Origin: JAGRGG01 sp965217265
GTDB taxonomy: Bacteria; Pseudomonadota; Alphaproteobacteria; Geminicoccales; Geminicoccaceae
NCBI GenBank assembly: GCA_965217265.1
Contig: CBDCHP010000011.1
Coordinates: 124,001-188,000, forward strand
Direction: 5' to 3'
DNA length: 64,000 bases
Made by a program: the position numbers and the translations under genes. Shown here in pieces: positions 9,110-16,981 of this stretch (position 1 is its first letter; each line of letters opens with the position of its first letter). The notes under the pieces are model-generated. The model searched no databases, was not told the DNA's origin, and saw only the letters and a program-made list of their open reading frames with translations.

Positions 9110-9256
9110 CGCTTCGCGTTGCGCTCGCCGCGCGGGCTTTCTCTTCTTTTTGCAAGTGTTAACGTAGGAGAGTGGCCTCAACGCCGAGGGCAAATCTCGG
9201 ACAAACAGCAAAAAAGAAAAGAGAAAGGCCGCGCCCAGCGCACGCGCAAGCGTTCT
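9107..9256. repeat. Palindromic element, full copy (core with GTTAAC)
   Basis: Left arm AACGCTTCGCGTTGCGCTCG, then a pyrimidine tract; core AGTGTTAACGTAGGAG and GCCGAGGGC; right arm purine tract and GCGCACGCGCAAGCGTTC. The first triplet is the pobA stop codon. Confidence 0.85.
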
Positions 9257-9271
9257 CCTAAAGGATCAAAC

Positions 9272-9601
9272 GTGAGTTGGCTCTACCTGCTCATGGCGAT
9301 CGTCGCCGAGGTGATCGCCACGTCGGCGCTCAAGTCGTCGATGGGTTTTACGAAGTTCGCGCCGTCGGTGCTGGTCGTGCTCGGCTACGGGGCGGCGTTC
9401 TACTTCCTCTCGCTGACGCTGCGGGCGATCCCGCTCGGCATCGCCTACGCGGTGTGGGCGGGCTTAGGGATCGTCCTCGTCGCGCTCGTCGGCTGGATCG
9501 TCCACCGCCAGCCGCTCGACGCGGCCGCCCTCGTCGGCATCGCGCTCATCCTCGCCGGCGTGGCGGTGATCAACCTGCTGTCGGACTCGGCGACGCATTG
9601 A
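9272..9601 (+). CDS. Small multidrug resistance (SMR) efflux protein
   Basis: 109 aa from GTG at 9272, chosen because AAAGGA lies 6 bp upstream and the next residues WLYLLMAIVAEVIATSALK align with the EmrE/QacE N-terminus; the essential membrane Glu is residue 13. Four hydrophobic helices, AVWAGLGIVLVALVGWI being the third. Such proteins are dimeric proton antiporters for cationic drugs or guanidinium. Upstream in-frame codons run through the palindromic repeat and are not counted. Convergent with pcaB (16 bp between stops). Confidence 0.9.
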   Translation: MSWLYLLMAIVAEVIATSALKSSMGFTKFAPSVLVVLGYGAAFYFLSLTLRAIPLGIAYAVWAGLGIVLVALVGWIVHRQPLDAAALVGIALILAGVAVINLLSDSATH

Positions 9602-9616
9602 GGGGTGATCGGCCGT

Positions 9617-10927
9617 TCACCCCCCGGGAAGAACGCGCAGCACCCGCCCGATCAACGCCGCCCCCCCCGGCGGGTTCAGCGCCTCCGCCTCCACCCGCCC
9701 CCAATCGACCGGCGCATCGTTCAGCTTGCGCAGCACCTCGATCAGGCCCCGGTTCTCGGCCACGGCCTCAGCGCAGGCTTGCTTGACCAGCGCTTGCGCC
9801 TCCGGCCGGGGCACGTGCTCGGCCAGCGCGAACGCCGCCGCCTCGGCCAGGACGAGGCCGTTGGTGGCGTCGAGGTTCGAGCGCATCCGCTTAGGCTCGA
9901 CCTGCATCGTCGCGGCCAACCGCGTCGCGTGGTCGAGCGCGGCACCCGTGCCGGCCAGCATCTCGGGCAGCGTCGCCCATTCGAGCGCCCAGGTCGAGCC
10001 GTCGCGCTCGTGCGCGTGCAGCATCGTCTGGTGCATCGTGCCGATCAGGCCGGCGTTGCGGCGCGCGAGCGTGACCAGCGCCTCGGCCCGCACCGGGTTC
10101 GCCTTCTGCGGCATGGTCGACGAGCCGCCGCCCTCGGCCTCCTGGACCTCGCCGACCTCGCCCTGCGCCAGGAGCAGCACGTCGAAGCCGAACTTGCCGA
10201 GCGAGCCCGTCACCAGCGCCAGCCAGTTCGCCAGTTCGACCAGGTTATCGCGGGCGCCGTGCCAGGGGAGCGGCGGGCACCCCAGACCCAGTTCCGCCGC
10301 GAGACCCTCCATCACCGCCACGCCCCGATCGTTCAAGGCGGCGAGGTTGCCGGCCGCCCCGCCGAACCCGACGACGAGGAGACGCGGCCTGAGTTCGGCG
10401 AGCCGGCGGCGGTGGCGGATCAAGGGTGCCAGCCAACCGGCGGCCTTGAGGCCGAACGTCGTCGGCACCGCCGGCTGAAAGCGCGTCCGCGCGAGCATCG
10501 GCGTGGCGCGGTGCGCGTCGGCGAGGCCGGCGAGGGTGCGGCACAGGTCGTCCAGGCGCCCGTCCAGCGCGTCGAGTGCGGCCCGTACTTGCAGGACGAG
10601 CGCGGTGTCGCTGATGTCCTGCGAGGTGGCGCCGAAGTGGACGTGGTCGGACGCCGGCTCCTCCACCGCCCGGCGTAGTTGCGCCACCAGCGCCGGGACG
10701 GGCACGCCGGCCGCGCGCGTGCCGGCGGCGAGGTCGTCGAGGTTGGGAATGAAGTCCCGCAAGGCTTTGTCGATCGCTCCGGCCGAAGCCTTGGGGATGA
10801 CGCCGAGGCGCCCCTGCACGCGCGCCAGCGCCGCCTCGACCACGATCATCGCCCGCACCTGCGCCGCGTCGTCGATCAGTGCCGCCACCTCGGCGTCCTC
10901 CAGGAGCGCCGTGAACACGGGCGGCAT
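9617..10927 (-). CDS. pcaB: 3-carboxy-cis,cis-muconate cycloisomerase
   Basis: 436 aa from MPPVFTALLED; start at 10927 overlaps the stop of the preceding gene (TGATG). Member of the fumarase/argininosuccinate lyase superfamily: the signature GGGSSTMPQKANPVRAE (~residue 265-282) and the DHVHFGATSQDISDTA substrate loop (~95-110) are intact. Converts 3-carboxymuconate to 4-carboxymuconolactone, the substrate of PcaC. Last gene of the pca operon, in the reverse of pathway order. Fumarate-type lyases look similar, but the context makes PcaB secure. Confidence 0.93.
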   Translation of the reverse strand: MPPVFTALLEDAEVAALIDDAAQVRAMIVVEAALARVQGRLGVIPKASAGAIDKALRDFIPNLDDLAAGTRAAGVPVPALVAQLRRAVEEPASDHVHFGATSQDISDTALVLQVRAALDALDGRLDDLCRTLAGLADAHRATPMLARTRFQPAVPTTFGLKAAGWLAPLIRHRRRLAELRPRLLVVGFGGAAGNLAALNDRGVAVMEGLAAELGLGCPPLPWHGARDNLVELANWLALVTGSLGKFGFDVLLLAQGEVGEVQEAEGGGSSTMPQKANPVRAEALVTLARRNAGLIGTMHQTMLHAHERDGSTWALEWATLPEMLAGTGAALDHATRLAATMQVEPKRMRSNLDATNGLVLAEAAAFALAEHVPRPEAQALVKQACAEAVAENRGLIEVLRKLNDAPVDWGRVEAEALNPPGGAALIGRVLRVLPGG

Positions 10928-11769
10928 CAGCCCGCGGCCGGCAGGCCGAGCAGCGAGCGCGCCTCGGCGGCGGTGGCGGGGCGGCGGCCATACTCGGGAC
11001 ACATGGCGACGACGCGCTCGACCAAGGCGGCGTTCGAGGGCGCCAGCGTCGCCTTGTCGAGGCGGATATTGTCCTCCAGTCCGGTACGGCAGTGCCCGCC
11101 CGCCGCCAGGGACCAGCGCGCCAGCGTGTCCTGGTCACGGCCGATCCCCGCCCCCGTCCAGGTGGCGTCGGGGGCGAGGCGCCTCAGCGTCGCGACGTAG
11201 AAGTCGAAGACGTCGCGGTCGACCGGCATCGCGTTCTTGACCCCCATGACGAACTGGACGTGCAAGGGGCCCTCGATCTGCCCGGCCTTCGCCATCGCCA
11301 CCGCCTTGAAGACCATCGACAGGTCGAACGCCTCGATCTCGGGCTTGACGCCGTGCGTCTTCATCTCGCCCGCGAGATAGTCGACCAGGTCGGGGCTGTT
11401 CTCGTAGACCCTGGTCGGGAAGTTGCACGAGCCGGTCGCGAGCGAGGCCATGTCGGGCCTCAGATCCAGCATCCCGCCGCGCTCCCTACCCGCCCCGGAG
11501 CGCCCGCCGGTCGAGACCTGGACGATCATGCCGGGGCAGTGCCGGCGCAGCCCCTCGATCAGCCGGCCGAAGCGTTCGGGGTCGGAGGTGGGGGTGCCGT
11601 CGTCGTTCCTGACGTGGCAGTGCGCCAGCGTCGCCCCCGCCTCGAAGGCGGCCTGCGCGCTCTCGACCTGCTCTGCCACCGTGATCGGCACGGCCGGGTT
11701 GTCGGCCTTGGTCGGCACCGAGCCGGTGATCGCCACCGTGATGACGCATGGGCTGATGAGTTCAGACAT
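10927..11769 (-). CDS. Beta-keto acid cleavage enzyme (BKACE, DUF849)
   Basis: 280 aa from MSELISPCVITVAITGSVP at 11769. DUF849/BKACE features: the metal-binding HCHVRNDDGTPTSD (~residue 45-58), STGGRSGAGRERGGML (~85-100) and EAFDLSMVFKA (~150). Members use acetyl-CoA to split a beta-keto acid into a CoA ester and acetoacetate with Zn. In this operon the obvious substrate is beta-ketoadipate, giving succinyl-CoA and acetoacetate, which would replace PcaIJ and PcaF; none of these is in the window. That substrate is inferred from context only. It overlaps pcaG by eight bases and pcaB by one. Confidence 0.85.
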   Translation of the reverse strand: MSELISPCVITVAITGSVPTKADNPAVPITVAEQVESAQAAFEAGATLAHCHVRNDDGTPTSDPERFGRLIEGLRRHCPGMIVQVSTGGRSGAGRERGGMLDLRPDMASLATGSCNFPTRVYENSPDLVDYLAGEMKTHGVKPEIEAFDLSMVFKAVAMAKAGQIEGPLHVQFVMGVKNAMPVDRDVFDFYVATLRRLAPDATWTGAGIGRDQDTLARWSLAAGGHCRTGLEDNIRLDKATLAPSNAALVERVVAMCPEYGRRPATAAEARSLLGLPAAG

Positions 11770-12316
11770 CGAAGAACACCGTCTCGTTGGGGCCTTGCAT
11801 GTGGATGTCGAAGCGGTAGAGGGCTCCTGCCCCGCGCGCGGCAATCAGCGTGTGGCGGCGCTCTTTTGGCACCGAGGCCAGCACCGGGTCGGCCGCGTTG
11901 GCCTCGTCCTCGTCCGCGAAGTAGAGCCGGGTGAAGGCGTGGCTCAAGAGACCGCGCATGAAGACGATCAGGTTCAGGTGCGGCGCGTGGGGTGCCCCGA
12001 TCGAGCCCGGCTTCACCGTCGTGAAGGCGAAGCGCTTGCTCGCGTCGAACCCGGTGCCGCAGCGGCCGAAGCCCGCCCCGTCGCCGCCGTAGCGGCCTTG
12101 CGCGTCGGCCCCCCAGACCTCGATCATCCCGTCGGTGACGACCGCACCCTCGCCGTCGAACAGTTGCCCCGCCACCTTGACGCGCTCGCCCGCGGCCTCG
12201 GCCCCCGCCATCAGCGGCCCGGCGACGCTTCGCAACGGATAGCCGTACTGCTCGGGCGTCAGGCCGTAGGCGAAGTAGGGGCCGACGGTCTGCGAAGGGG
12301 TCTGCTTCAAGGTCAT
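11762..12316 (-). CDS. pcaG: Protocatechuate 3,4-dioxygenase alpha subunit
   Basis: 184 aa. Begins with the alpha-subunit motif TPSQTVGPYFAYGL and contains DGMIEVWGADAQGRY (~63-77) and the FTTVKPGSIGAPHAPHLNLI core (~98-117). The alpha subunit lacks the iron ligands and shapes the substrate pocket of the alpha-beta heterodimer with PcaH, encoded 4 bp upstream. Intradiol ring cleavage of protocatechuate to 3-carboxymuconate. Confidence 0.93.
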   Translation of the reverse strand: MTLKQTPSQTVGPYFAYGLTPEQYGYPLRSVAGPLMAGAEAAGERVKVAGQLFDGEGAVVTDGMIEVWGADAQGRYGGDGAGFGRCGTGFDASKRFAFTTVKPGSIGAPHAPHLNLIVFMRGLLSHAFTRLYFADEDEANAADPVLASVPKERRHTLIAARGAGALYRFDIHMQGPNETVFFDV

Positions 12317-12320
12317 CGCC

Positions 12321-13025
12321 TCACGCCTCGAAGGGGGTTTCGGATCGGCCGCGCAGGACGACGTCGAAGACGTAGCCGAGCGCGTAGCCCTCTTCGGTCA
12401 CGTCGAGCGAGAATTGAGCGATCAGGCGTTCCCGCGCCGCCTCGGGCGTGCCCTGGAAGATCGGGTCGAGGTCGAGGAGGGGGTCGCCCGGAAAGTACAT
12501 CTGCGTCACGAGCCGCTGGGCAAAAGCGTGGCCGAAGAGCGAGAGGTGGATGTGGTTGGGGCGCCAAGCGTTGGCATGGTTGCCCCAGGGGTAGGCGCCG
12601 GGCTTGATCGTCAAGAAGCGGTAGCGGCCCTCGGCGTCGCTCATGCAGCGCCCGCCGCCGAAGAAGTTCGGGTCCAAGGGGGCGTCGTGCTGGTCGACGC
12701 TGTGGACGTAGCGCCCGGCGGCGTTGGCCTGCCAGATCTCGATCAGCGTGTGCGGCACCGGCCGGCCGTCCTCGTCGAGCACCCGGCCGGCGACGACGAT
12801 CCGCTCGCCGAGCGGTTCACCGTTCACGGCCCCGTTCCTGGTCAGGTCGTGGTCGAGCGGCCCCAACTTGACGTCGCCGTAGACCGGCCCCGACAGTTCG
12901 GAGAGCGTCGCCCGGATCGGCACGAGCGGCCGCGTCGGGCTGCGCAGCCGGGTCGATTTGTAGGGGGCGTGCAGGTAGGCCGGGTGGCTGCCCCAGTCGC
13001 GCGGGCGGTAGGCCGGATCGCTCAT
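12321..13025 (-). CDS. pcaH: Protocatechuate 3,4-dioxygenase beta subunit
   Basis: 234 aa. Carries the non-haem Fe(III) ligands of intradiol dioxygenases: Tyr in WQANAAGRYVHS (~residue 108), Tyr in KPGAYPWGN (~147), and the two His in RPNHIHLSLFGHAF (~160-162). N-terminal Tyr/Arg-rich YRPRDWGSHPAYLHAPYKST is typical of PcaH. ATG overlaps the pcaC stop (ATGA). It forms the catalytic half of the ring-cleavage dioxygenase. Confidence 0.94.
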   Translation of the reverse strand: MSDPAYRPRDWGSHPAYLHAPYKSTRLRSPTRPLVPIRATLSELSGPVYGDVKLGPLDHDLTRNGAVNGEPLGERIVVAGRVLDEDGRPVPHTLIEIWQANAAGRYVHSVDQHDAPLDPNFFGGGRCMSDAEGRYRFLTIKPGAYPWGNHANAWRPNHIHLSLFGHAFAQRLVTQMYFPGDPLLDLDPIFQGTPEAARERLIAQFSLDVTEEGYALGYVFDVVLRGRSETPFEA

Positions 13026-13408
13026 GCCCCCTCCCCCTCGCGCGCGGCGAAGACTTCCTTCGCGATCTTGAAGGCGGCGTTCGCGGCCGGCACCCCGGCG
13101 TAGACCGCGACGTGCATCAAGGCCTCCTTGACGTCGTCCGGCGAGGCGCCGGTGTTGGCGGTGGCGCGGACGTGCATCGCCAGTTCCTCGTAGTGGCCGA
13201 GTGCGGCGAGCAGCGCGATCGTGACGACGCTGCGCTCGCGCCGCGTCAGCCCCTCCCCGGCCCAGACCGACCCCCAGGCGCCCTCGGTGATGAAGCGCTG
13301 AAAGTCGGCGTCGAAGTCGGTCGCCGCCGCCCCGGCCCGCTCGACGTGCGCGTCGCCGAGCACGGCGCGGCGCACGTTCATGCCGGTATCGTGACGCTCG
13401 TCGGGCAA
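13022..13408 (-). CDS. pcaC: 4-carboxymuconolactone decarboxylase
   Basis: 128 aa from a TTG start at 13408, supported by GGAGGGA ten bases upstream and the typical PcaC opening, ERHDTGMNVRRAVLGDAHV. The conserved GxLTRRERSVVTIALLAALGHYEELAMHVRA core is split here as GLTRRERSVVTIALLAAL and GHYEELAMHVRA. Family active-site residues E and H in the CMD domain are present. First gene of the pca operon; makes beta-ketoadipate enol-lactone. The next enzyme, PcaD, is not fused here and is absent from the window. Confidence 0.93.
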   Translation of the reverse strand: MPDERHDTGMNVRRAVLGDAHVERAGAAATDFDADFQRFITEGAWGSVWAGEGLTRRERSVVTIALLAALGHYEELAMHVRATANTGASPDDVKEALMHVAVYAGVPAANAAFKIAKEVFAAREGEGA

Positions 13409-13432
13409 GGCCTATTTCCCTCCAGCGGAGTT

Positions 13433-13586
13433 GAACGCTTCGCGTGCGCTGCCGCGCGGTCTTCTCTTTTTCTTTTTTGGCTTTTGTCTGAGCTTGGCCC
13501 TCGGCGCCGCGGCCAGTCTCCTACGTTAACACTGGCAGAAAAAGAGAAAAAAGCCCGCGCGGCAGCGCACGCGCAAGCGTTCACTA
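13433..13586. repeat. Palindromic element, full copy, core reversed
   Basis: Left arm GAACGCTTCGCGTGCGCT, pyrimidine tract, core GGCCCTCGGCG... and CCTACGTTAACACTGGC (reverse orientation to the 9.1-kb copy), purine tract, right arm GCGCACGCGCAAGCGTTC. The stop codon of the next gene (CTA, TAG on minus) lies 1 bp beyond the right arm; the left end is 24 bp before the pcaC start. Confidence 0.85.
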
Positions 13587-14591
13587 TCCCACCCGCCGCT
13601 TCAGTTCGGCGTACAGCTTGGCCGACACCTCAATCCCTCTCTCGGCCGCGTTCGCGCGCGCGGCGAGGCGTTTGGCCCCCGGCAGGCGGACACCCTCCTC
13701 GGTAAGGACGGTGCCAAGCAGGGTTTCGATGCGGTTCGGGAACTCTGGCCCGCCGGTGCGGACCGGGTCGAGTAGGAGGAAGAACTGGCCGATCGCGGGC
13801 GGCGGGCCTTGCGTGTCGAAGAAGGAGCTGGCCTCGAAGCCGAACTTGCCGCCGGTCAGCGCCGCCGCGATGATCTCGACCATGAGGACGAGCGCCGCAC
13901 CCTTGGCGTCGCCCATCGGCAGCATCGTGCCTTGCAGCGCCGCCTTCGGGTCGGTGGTCGGTTGGCCGTCGGCGTCGAGCGCCCAGCCCTCGGGGATCGG
14001 CTCGCCCTTTTGCGCCGCCAGCATGACTTTGCCGCGCGCGACTTTGGAGAGCGACGCGTCGACGACGAGCGGCGGTGCTTCGTTCCTCGGGCAGGCGAAC
14101 GCGATCGGGTTGGTGCCGAACAGGCCGCGCGCACCGCCCCAGGGCGCGATGGCGGCGGGCGAGTTGGTGAAGGCGAGGACGGCGAGGCCCAGCCCCGCCA
14201 GGGGCTCGATCACGCCGCCCAGAGCGCCCGCGTGGTGCGAGCGGCGCACGGCGACGGCGGCGAGGCCCGAGGCCGCGACGACGGGCTCGGCGGCGGCGAA
14301 GCCCGCGGCGATGGCGGGAAAGGCGAAGCCGTGCGCGGCGTCGACCCGCACGATTGCGCCGTCGGCCTCGACGACCGGCACGGCCCCACCGTCCACCTTA
14401 CCCGAGAGCGCCTGATCGGCGTAGGCCGGCAGGCGCGAGAGGCCGTGCCCCCCCAGCCCGTCGGCCTCGGCGGCGACGAGCGCCGCCGCCGTCGCCCGCG
14501 CGTTCGCGGCCGAGGTGCGCGAGGCGGTGAGGACGGCGGTCGCGAGCGCCCGGGCGTCGTCGAGGGCGAGGCGGACGGGGGTCTCGGTCAT
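13584..14591 (-). CDS. comC: Malate/lactate/sulfolactate dehydrogenase family, ComC-like
   Basis: 335 aa from MTETPVRLALDD at 14591, with AAGGAGG eight to fifteen bases upstream. It is an Ldh2/MDH2-type NAD(P) oxidoreductase: GLGGHGLSRLPAY (~45-58), the catalytic His in VRRSHHAGALGG (~115-126), APWGGARGLFGTNPIAFACP (~147-166) and PLVVDASLSKVARGK (~172). The family includes (R)-sulfolactate dehydrogenase ComC. Removing the adjacent transposon places this gene 19 bp after the tctB stop, in one operon with suyAB and the TTT transporter, so sulfolactate oxidation is the favoured role. Malate, lactate or ureidoglycolate remain possible. Confidence 0.75.
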   Translation of the reverse strand: MTETPVRLALDDARALATAVLTASRTSAANARATAAALVAAEADGLGGHGLSRLPAYADQALSGKVDGGAVPVVEADGAIVRVDAAHGFAFPAIAAGFAAAEPVVAASGLAAVAVRRSHHAGALGGVIEPLAGLGLAVLAFTNSPAAIAPWGGARGLFGTNPIAFACPRNEAPPLVVDASLSKVARGKVMLAAQKGEPIPEGWALDADGQPTTDPKAALQGTMLPMGDAKGAALVLMVEIIAAALTGGKFGFEASSFFDTQGPPPAIGQFFLLLDPVRTGGPEFPNRIETLLGTVLTEEGVRLPGAKRLAARANAAERGIEVSAKLYAELKRRVG

Positions 14592-14614
14592 GCTTGGGGC
14601 CTCCTTAGCTTCAA

Positions 14615-14638
14615 CGGCTCTATTCACTTTCAACACCA
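14615..14638 (+). repeat. Left terminal inverted repeat of the transposon
   Basis: CGGC then TCTATTCACTTTCAACACCA. The TAG stop of tnpB (14620-14622) lies inside it. Confidence 0.8.
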
Positions 14639-15953
14639 AGAGGCGCCGAGTGAGTAGTGTTCGCGGTTCTCCGTGTCGGCTTACGCCGCAGGCCGAGCCC
14701 GCGGTGCAGGGGCGCAACGCTCCCCGCGCTTTCGCCAGCGTCGCCGCTGGCCCGATCAGCGAAGCCTTCGCCTACGGTCTCGACGGCCCGCGCGATCCAG
14801 CGCGCGGAGGCCGTGTCTCTGTTGTGGTGCGTGCCGCATTCGGCGCAATCCCACGCGCGCGCGCTCAAGGAAAGCTTGGGTCCGACCGTGACGCAGTCCG
14901 GGCAGCAGCCCGTGGAGCGGTCGAACCGGCCGAGTCGCCGAACCTCCCGCCCGTGCCACGCGGCCTTGTATTCGACCTGCCGAACGAACTCGCCCAATGC
15001 CGCGGCCGAAAAAGACTTGGCGAGGCGGGTTCGCATCAGCGCCTTGGTCCGAGCGTTTCCAGGCCCACCACGCGCCCCTTGGCTATCAGATCGCGGGAAG
15101 CCCGGTGCAGCAAGTGAGCCCGGCGGGCCTCCACTTTACGGTGCAGCCGGGCGATGGCCTGCTGTCGGCGTCTTTGGTTGTTGCTGCGCTCTCTAGCCTC
15201 CTTCTCCTTGGTTTCCTGCCGCCCGAAGCGGCGTTGCAGCCGCGCCCCGGCGGCGCGCAGCGGCCGTGTCGGCATGACCTTGCCGCCGAGGCTGTCGGCG
15301 ACGAGGCAGGACAGCCCGAGGTCGGCGCCGACGATCTCCGCGATCGGCTCGCCGATCGGCTTTCGGTCTTGCGGGGCAGGCGCATTGAACTGCACCGAGA
15401 GCGTCCAGACGTCGTGCCGCATCCACAACCGGGCCGAGACGACGTGGCCCGTTGGCCATCGGCCGCCGCGCACGGCGACCTCGCCAAGCTTGGGGATCGT
15501 GACGGTGCCGCGCTCGCGATGCCGTTGCGGCACAACCGAGTGGGTGAAGGTCATTCTCCTGCCCCGACAGGTCAGGGCGCCCATGCCCTCCCGCTTGCGG
15601 TGGAAGCGCGGAAAGCCGGCTGCGGCCTTGCGGGTCATGCGACCCGCCTTCACGGCCTTGTGGTCTTTCAGCGCCTTGCGAAGGGCGGCGTCGTAGCGGC
15701 GCGATACGTCGACGAGAGAGATGGCGGGCGGCTCGGCCAGAAAGGCGGTTTCTTCCGCCTTCTTCAAGCCGGGCAGCAAGGCCGAGAGCCGCGCGTGAAA
15801 GTCGGACCGCTTCTCGGCCTCGTAGAGAGCCTTGTTGCGGGCAACGAAATGGTTCCACGCGAAGCGGGTGCATCCCATCCAGCCCAGCAGCGTCACCGCC
15901 TGTTCGGGCGTGGGGTAGCAGCGCAGCACGATTGCTTGTTGCACCTCGCTCAT
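14620..15953 (-). pseudogene. tnpB: TnpB (RNA-guided nuclease family), one frameshift
   Basis: Two frames make one protein of ~444 aa. The first (15953-15036) has the TnpB N-terminus QQAIVLRCYPTPEQAVTLL, a helix-turn-helix region, the RuvC-I aspartate in VGADLGLSCLVAD (~residue 215) and the RuvC-II glutamate in VVGLETL, then stops at TGA. The second frame (stop at 14620) continues with MRTRLAKSFSAAALGEFVRQ, the four-Cys zinc ribbon CCPDC...CAEC and the RuvC-III aspartate in HNRDTASARW. Adding one base near 15046-15050 joins them (LETL-xTKALMRTRLAK). All catalytic residues survive, so the break may be recent or a sequencing error. Start codon overlaps the DDE transposase stop. The ORF runs into the terminal repeat, where an omega-type RNA would be expected. 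Confidence 0.8.
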
Positions 15954-16981
15954 GCCACAAGTTCCGACCAGCGAAGGCGCCGACCGTGAACCAAAGCGCC
16001 GTCCACCCGCGCCTCCAACGCAACCTTTTGGCTGTTCCAGCGAAAGGCGACCTCCGCGAGGTAGCGGTCGCAGTGCTTAGCCGAGACGCAGTGCCAGACG
16101 TCCACGATGGCCCGCTTGAAGGCGCTGTTGAAGCTTTCGGCCGTGTTGGTGTGGCCGCGCTTGCGGTCGGTCCTGGCGTACTCCTGACGCCCGTGATCGG
16201 CGGTCGGATGCCCGGTGAATTTGCGCCCGATCCAGCGGTAGGCCGGCAGGCCATCGGTCATCAGGATCGACTTGCCGACGTTCGACCACTGCCAAAGGGG
16301 CGGCGCCAGATCGGCGACGCCGTGACTGGCGACGCGCTTCGCCTTGGCTTTGCCGCCGCGTTCGACAGCGACGAAAACGGTGGAACCGGCGCGTCCTCGA
16401 CCGCGATGCGAGGGGCGTCCCGAGCCGTCCTCGTCGTCGTCCCGACCCTTGCGCTTGACCCCACCGACATAGGTTTCGTCGGCTTCGATGATCCCGGTCA
16501 GCTTTTCCGCCGAGCCGTCGGCGAGCATTTGCCGGACGCGGTGCCCAAGGAACCACGCCGTCTTGTAGGAGACGCCGAGCCAGTCCTTGAGCTTCATGGC
16601 GCTGACGCCCTTGGAGGAGGTGGCGAGGAGGTAGAGGGCGAGAAACCAGACGTTCAGCGGCAGGTGGGCGCCTTCCATCGGCGTGCCGTCCGTCACTCTG
16701 AAATCGCCCCTACAGGAACGACAGCGCCAGATGTCGGGGCGGGTGGACAGCCGCTTGGCTTCGCCGACGACGCCGCACCGGGCGCAAACGACGCCGTTCG
16801 GCCGCCGCAGCGCTTCAAGGTGAGCGCGGCAAGCCTCGTGCGTGGAAAAACGGGACTGGAACGATGCGAGCGTCGTGCCGCTCTTGTCGCACCACTGGTG
16901 TCGAAAGTCAGTAGACGCGGGCTTCAAAACAACACGCCGCGCGGGAACGGGACGTTGAGGGCCGACGCCAGCAAGAGCCAC
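15950..16981 (-). CDS. IS1595 family (ISXO2-like) DDE transposase
   Basis: Contains the family N-terminus SFQSRFSTHEACRAHLEALR, a zinc ribbon CARCG...CRSCRGDF (~residue 70-97), then the ISXO2-like DDE domain: GIIEADETYVGGVKRKG (first Asp/Glu region, ~145), SILMTDGLPAYRWIG (second Asp, ~220) and HTNTAESFNSAFKRAI (Asn/His-Glu region, ~265). The start is unclear: the element boundary is at 16919 and the frame has no ATG, GTG or TTG inside it before the conserved region. The nearest upstream codons are TTG at 16927, in the target duplication overlapping the tctB TGA, and ATG at 16981 inside tctB. Translation may therefore depend on tctB. The stop overlaps tnpB by ATGA. Confidence 0.88.
   Translation of the reverse strand: MALAGVGPQRPVPARRVVLKPASTDFRHQWCDKSGTTLASFQSRFSTHEACRAHLEALRRPNGVVCARCGVVGEAKRLSTRPDIWRCRSCRGDFRVTDGTPMEGAHLPLNVWFLALYLLATSSKGVSAMKLKDWLGVSYKTAWFLGHRVRQMLADGSAEKLTGIIEADETYVGGVKRKGRDDDEDGSGRPSHRGRGRAGSTVFVAVERGGKAKAKRVASHGVADLAPPLWQWSNVGKSILMTDGLPAYRWIGRKFTGHPTADHGRQEYARTDRKRGHTNTAESFNSAFKRAIVDVWHCVSAKHCDRYLAEVAFRWNSQKVALEARVDGALVHGRRLRWSELVA
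16896..16919 (-). repeat. Right terminal inverted repeat of the transposon
   Basis: On the minus strand CGCG then TCTACTGACTTTCGACACCA; pairs with 14615-14638. Confidence 0.8.

Larger units (their letters stand above)
14615..16919 (-). mobile_element. 2.3-kb transposon: IS1595-type DDE transposase plus TnpB
   Basis: Ends are imperfect 24-bp inverted repeats: plus-strand 14615-14638 contains TCTATTCACTTTCAACACCA and the minus-strand end at 16919-16896 contains TCTACTGACTTTCGACACCA (19 of 24 positions match without gaps, counted by eye). They are flanked by an 8-bp direct repeat, AGCTTCAA at 14607-14614 and GGCTTCAA at 16920-16927 (7 of 8). Both genes are transcribed leftward and overlap by ATGA. 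The insertion sits exactly between tctB, whose stop is inside the target duplication, and the ribosome-binding site of the comC-like gene. IS1595-family elements are known to make 8-bp duplications. Confidence 0.85.
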
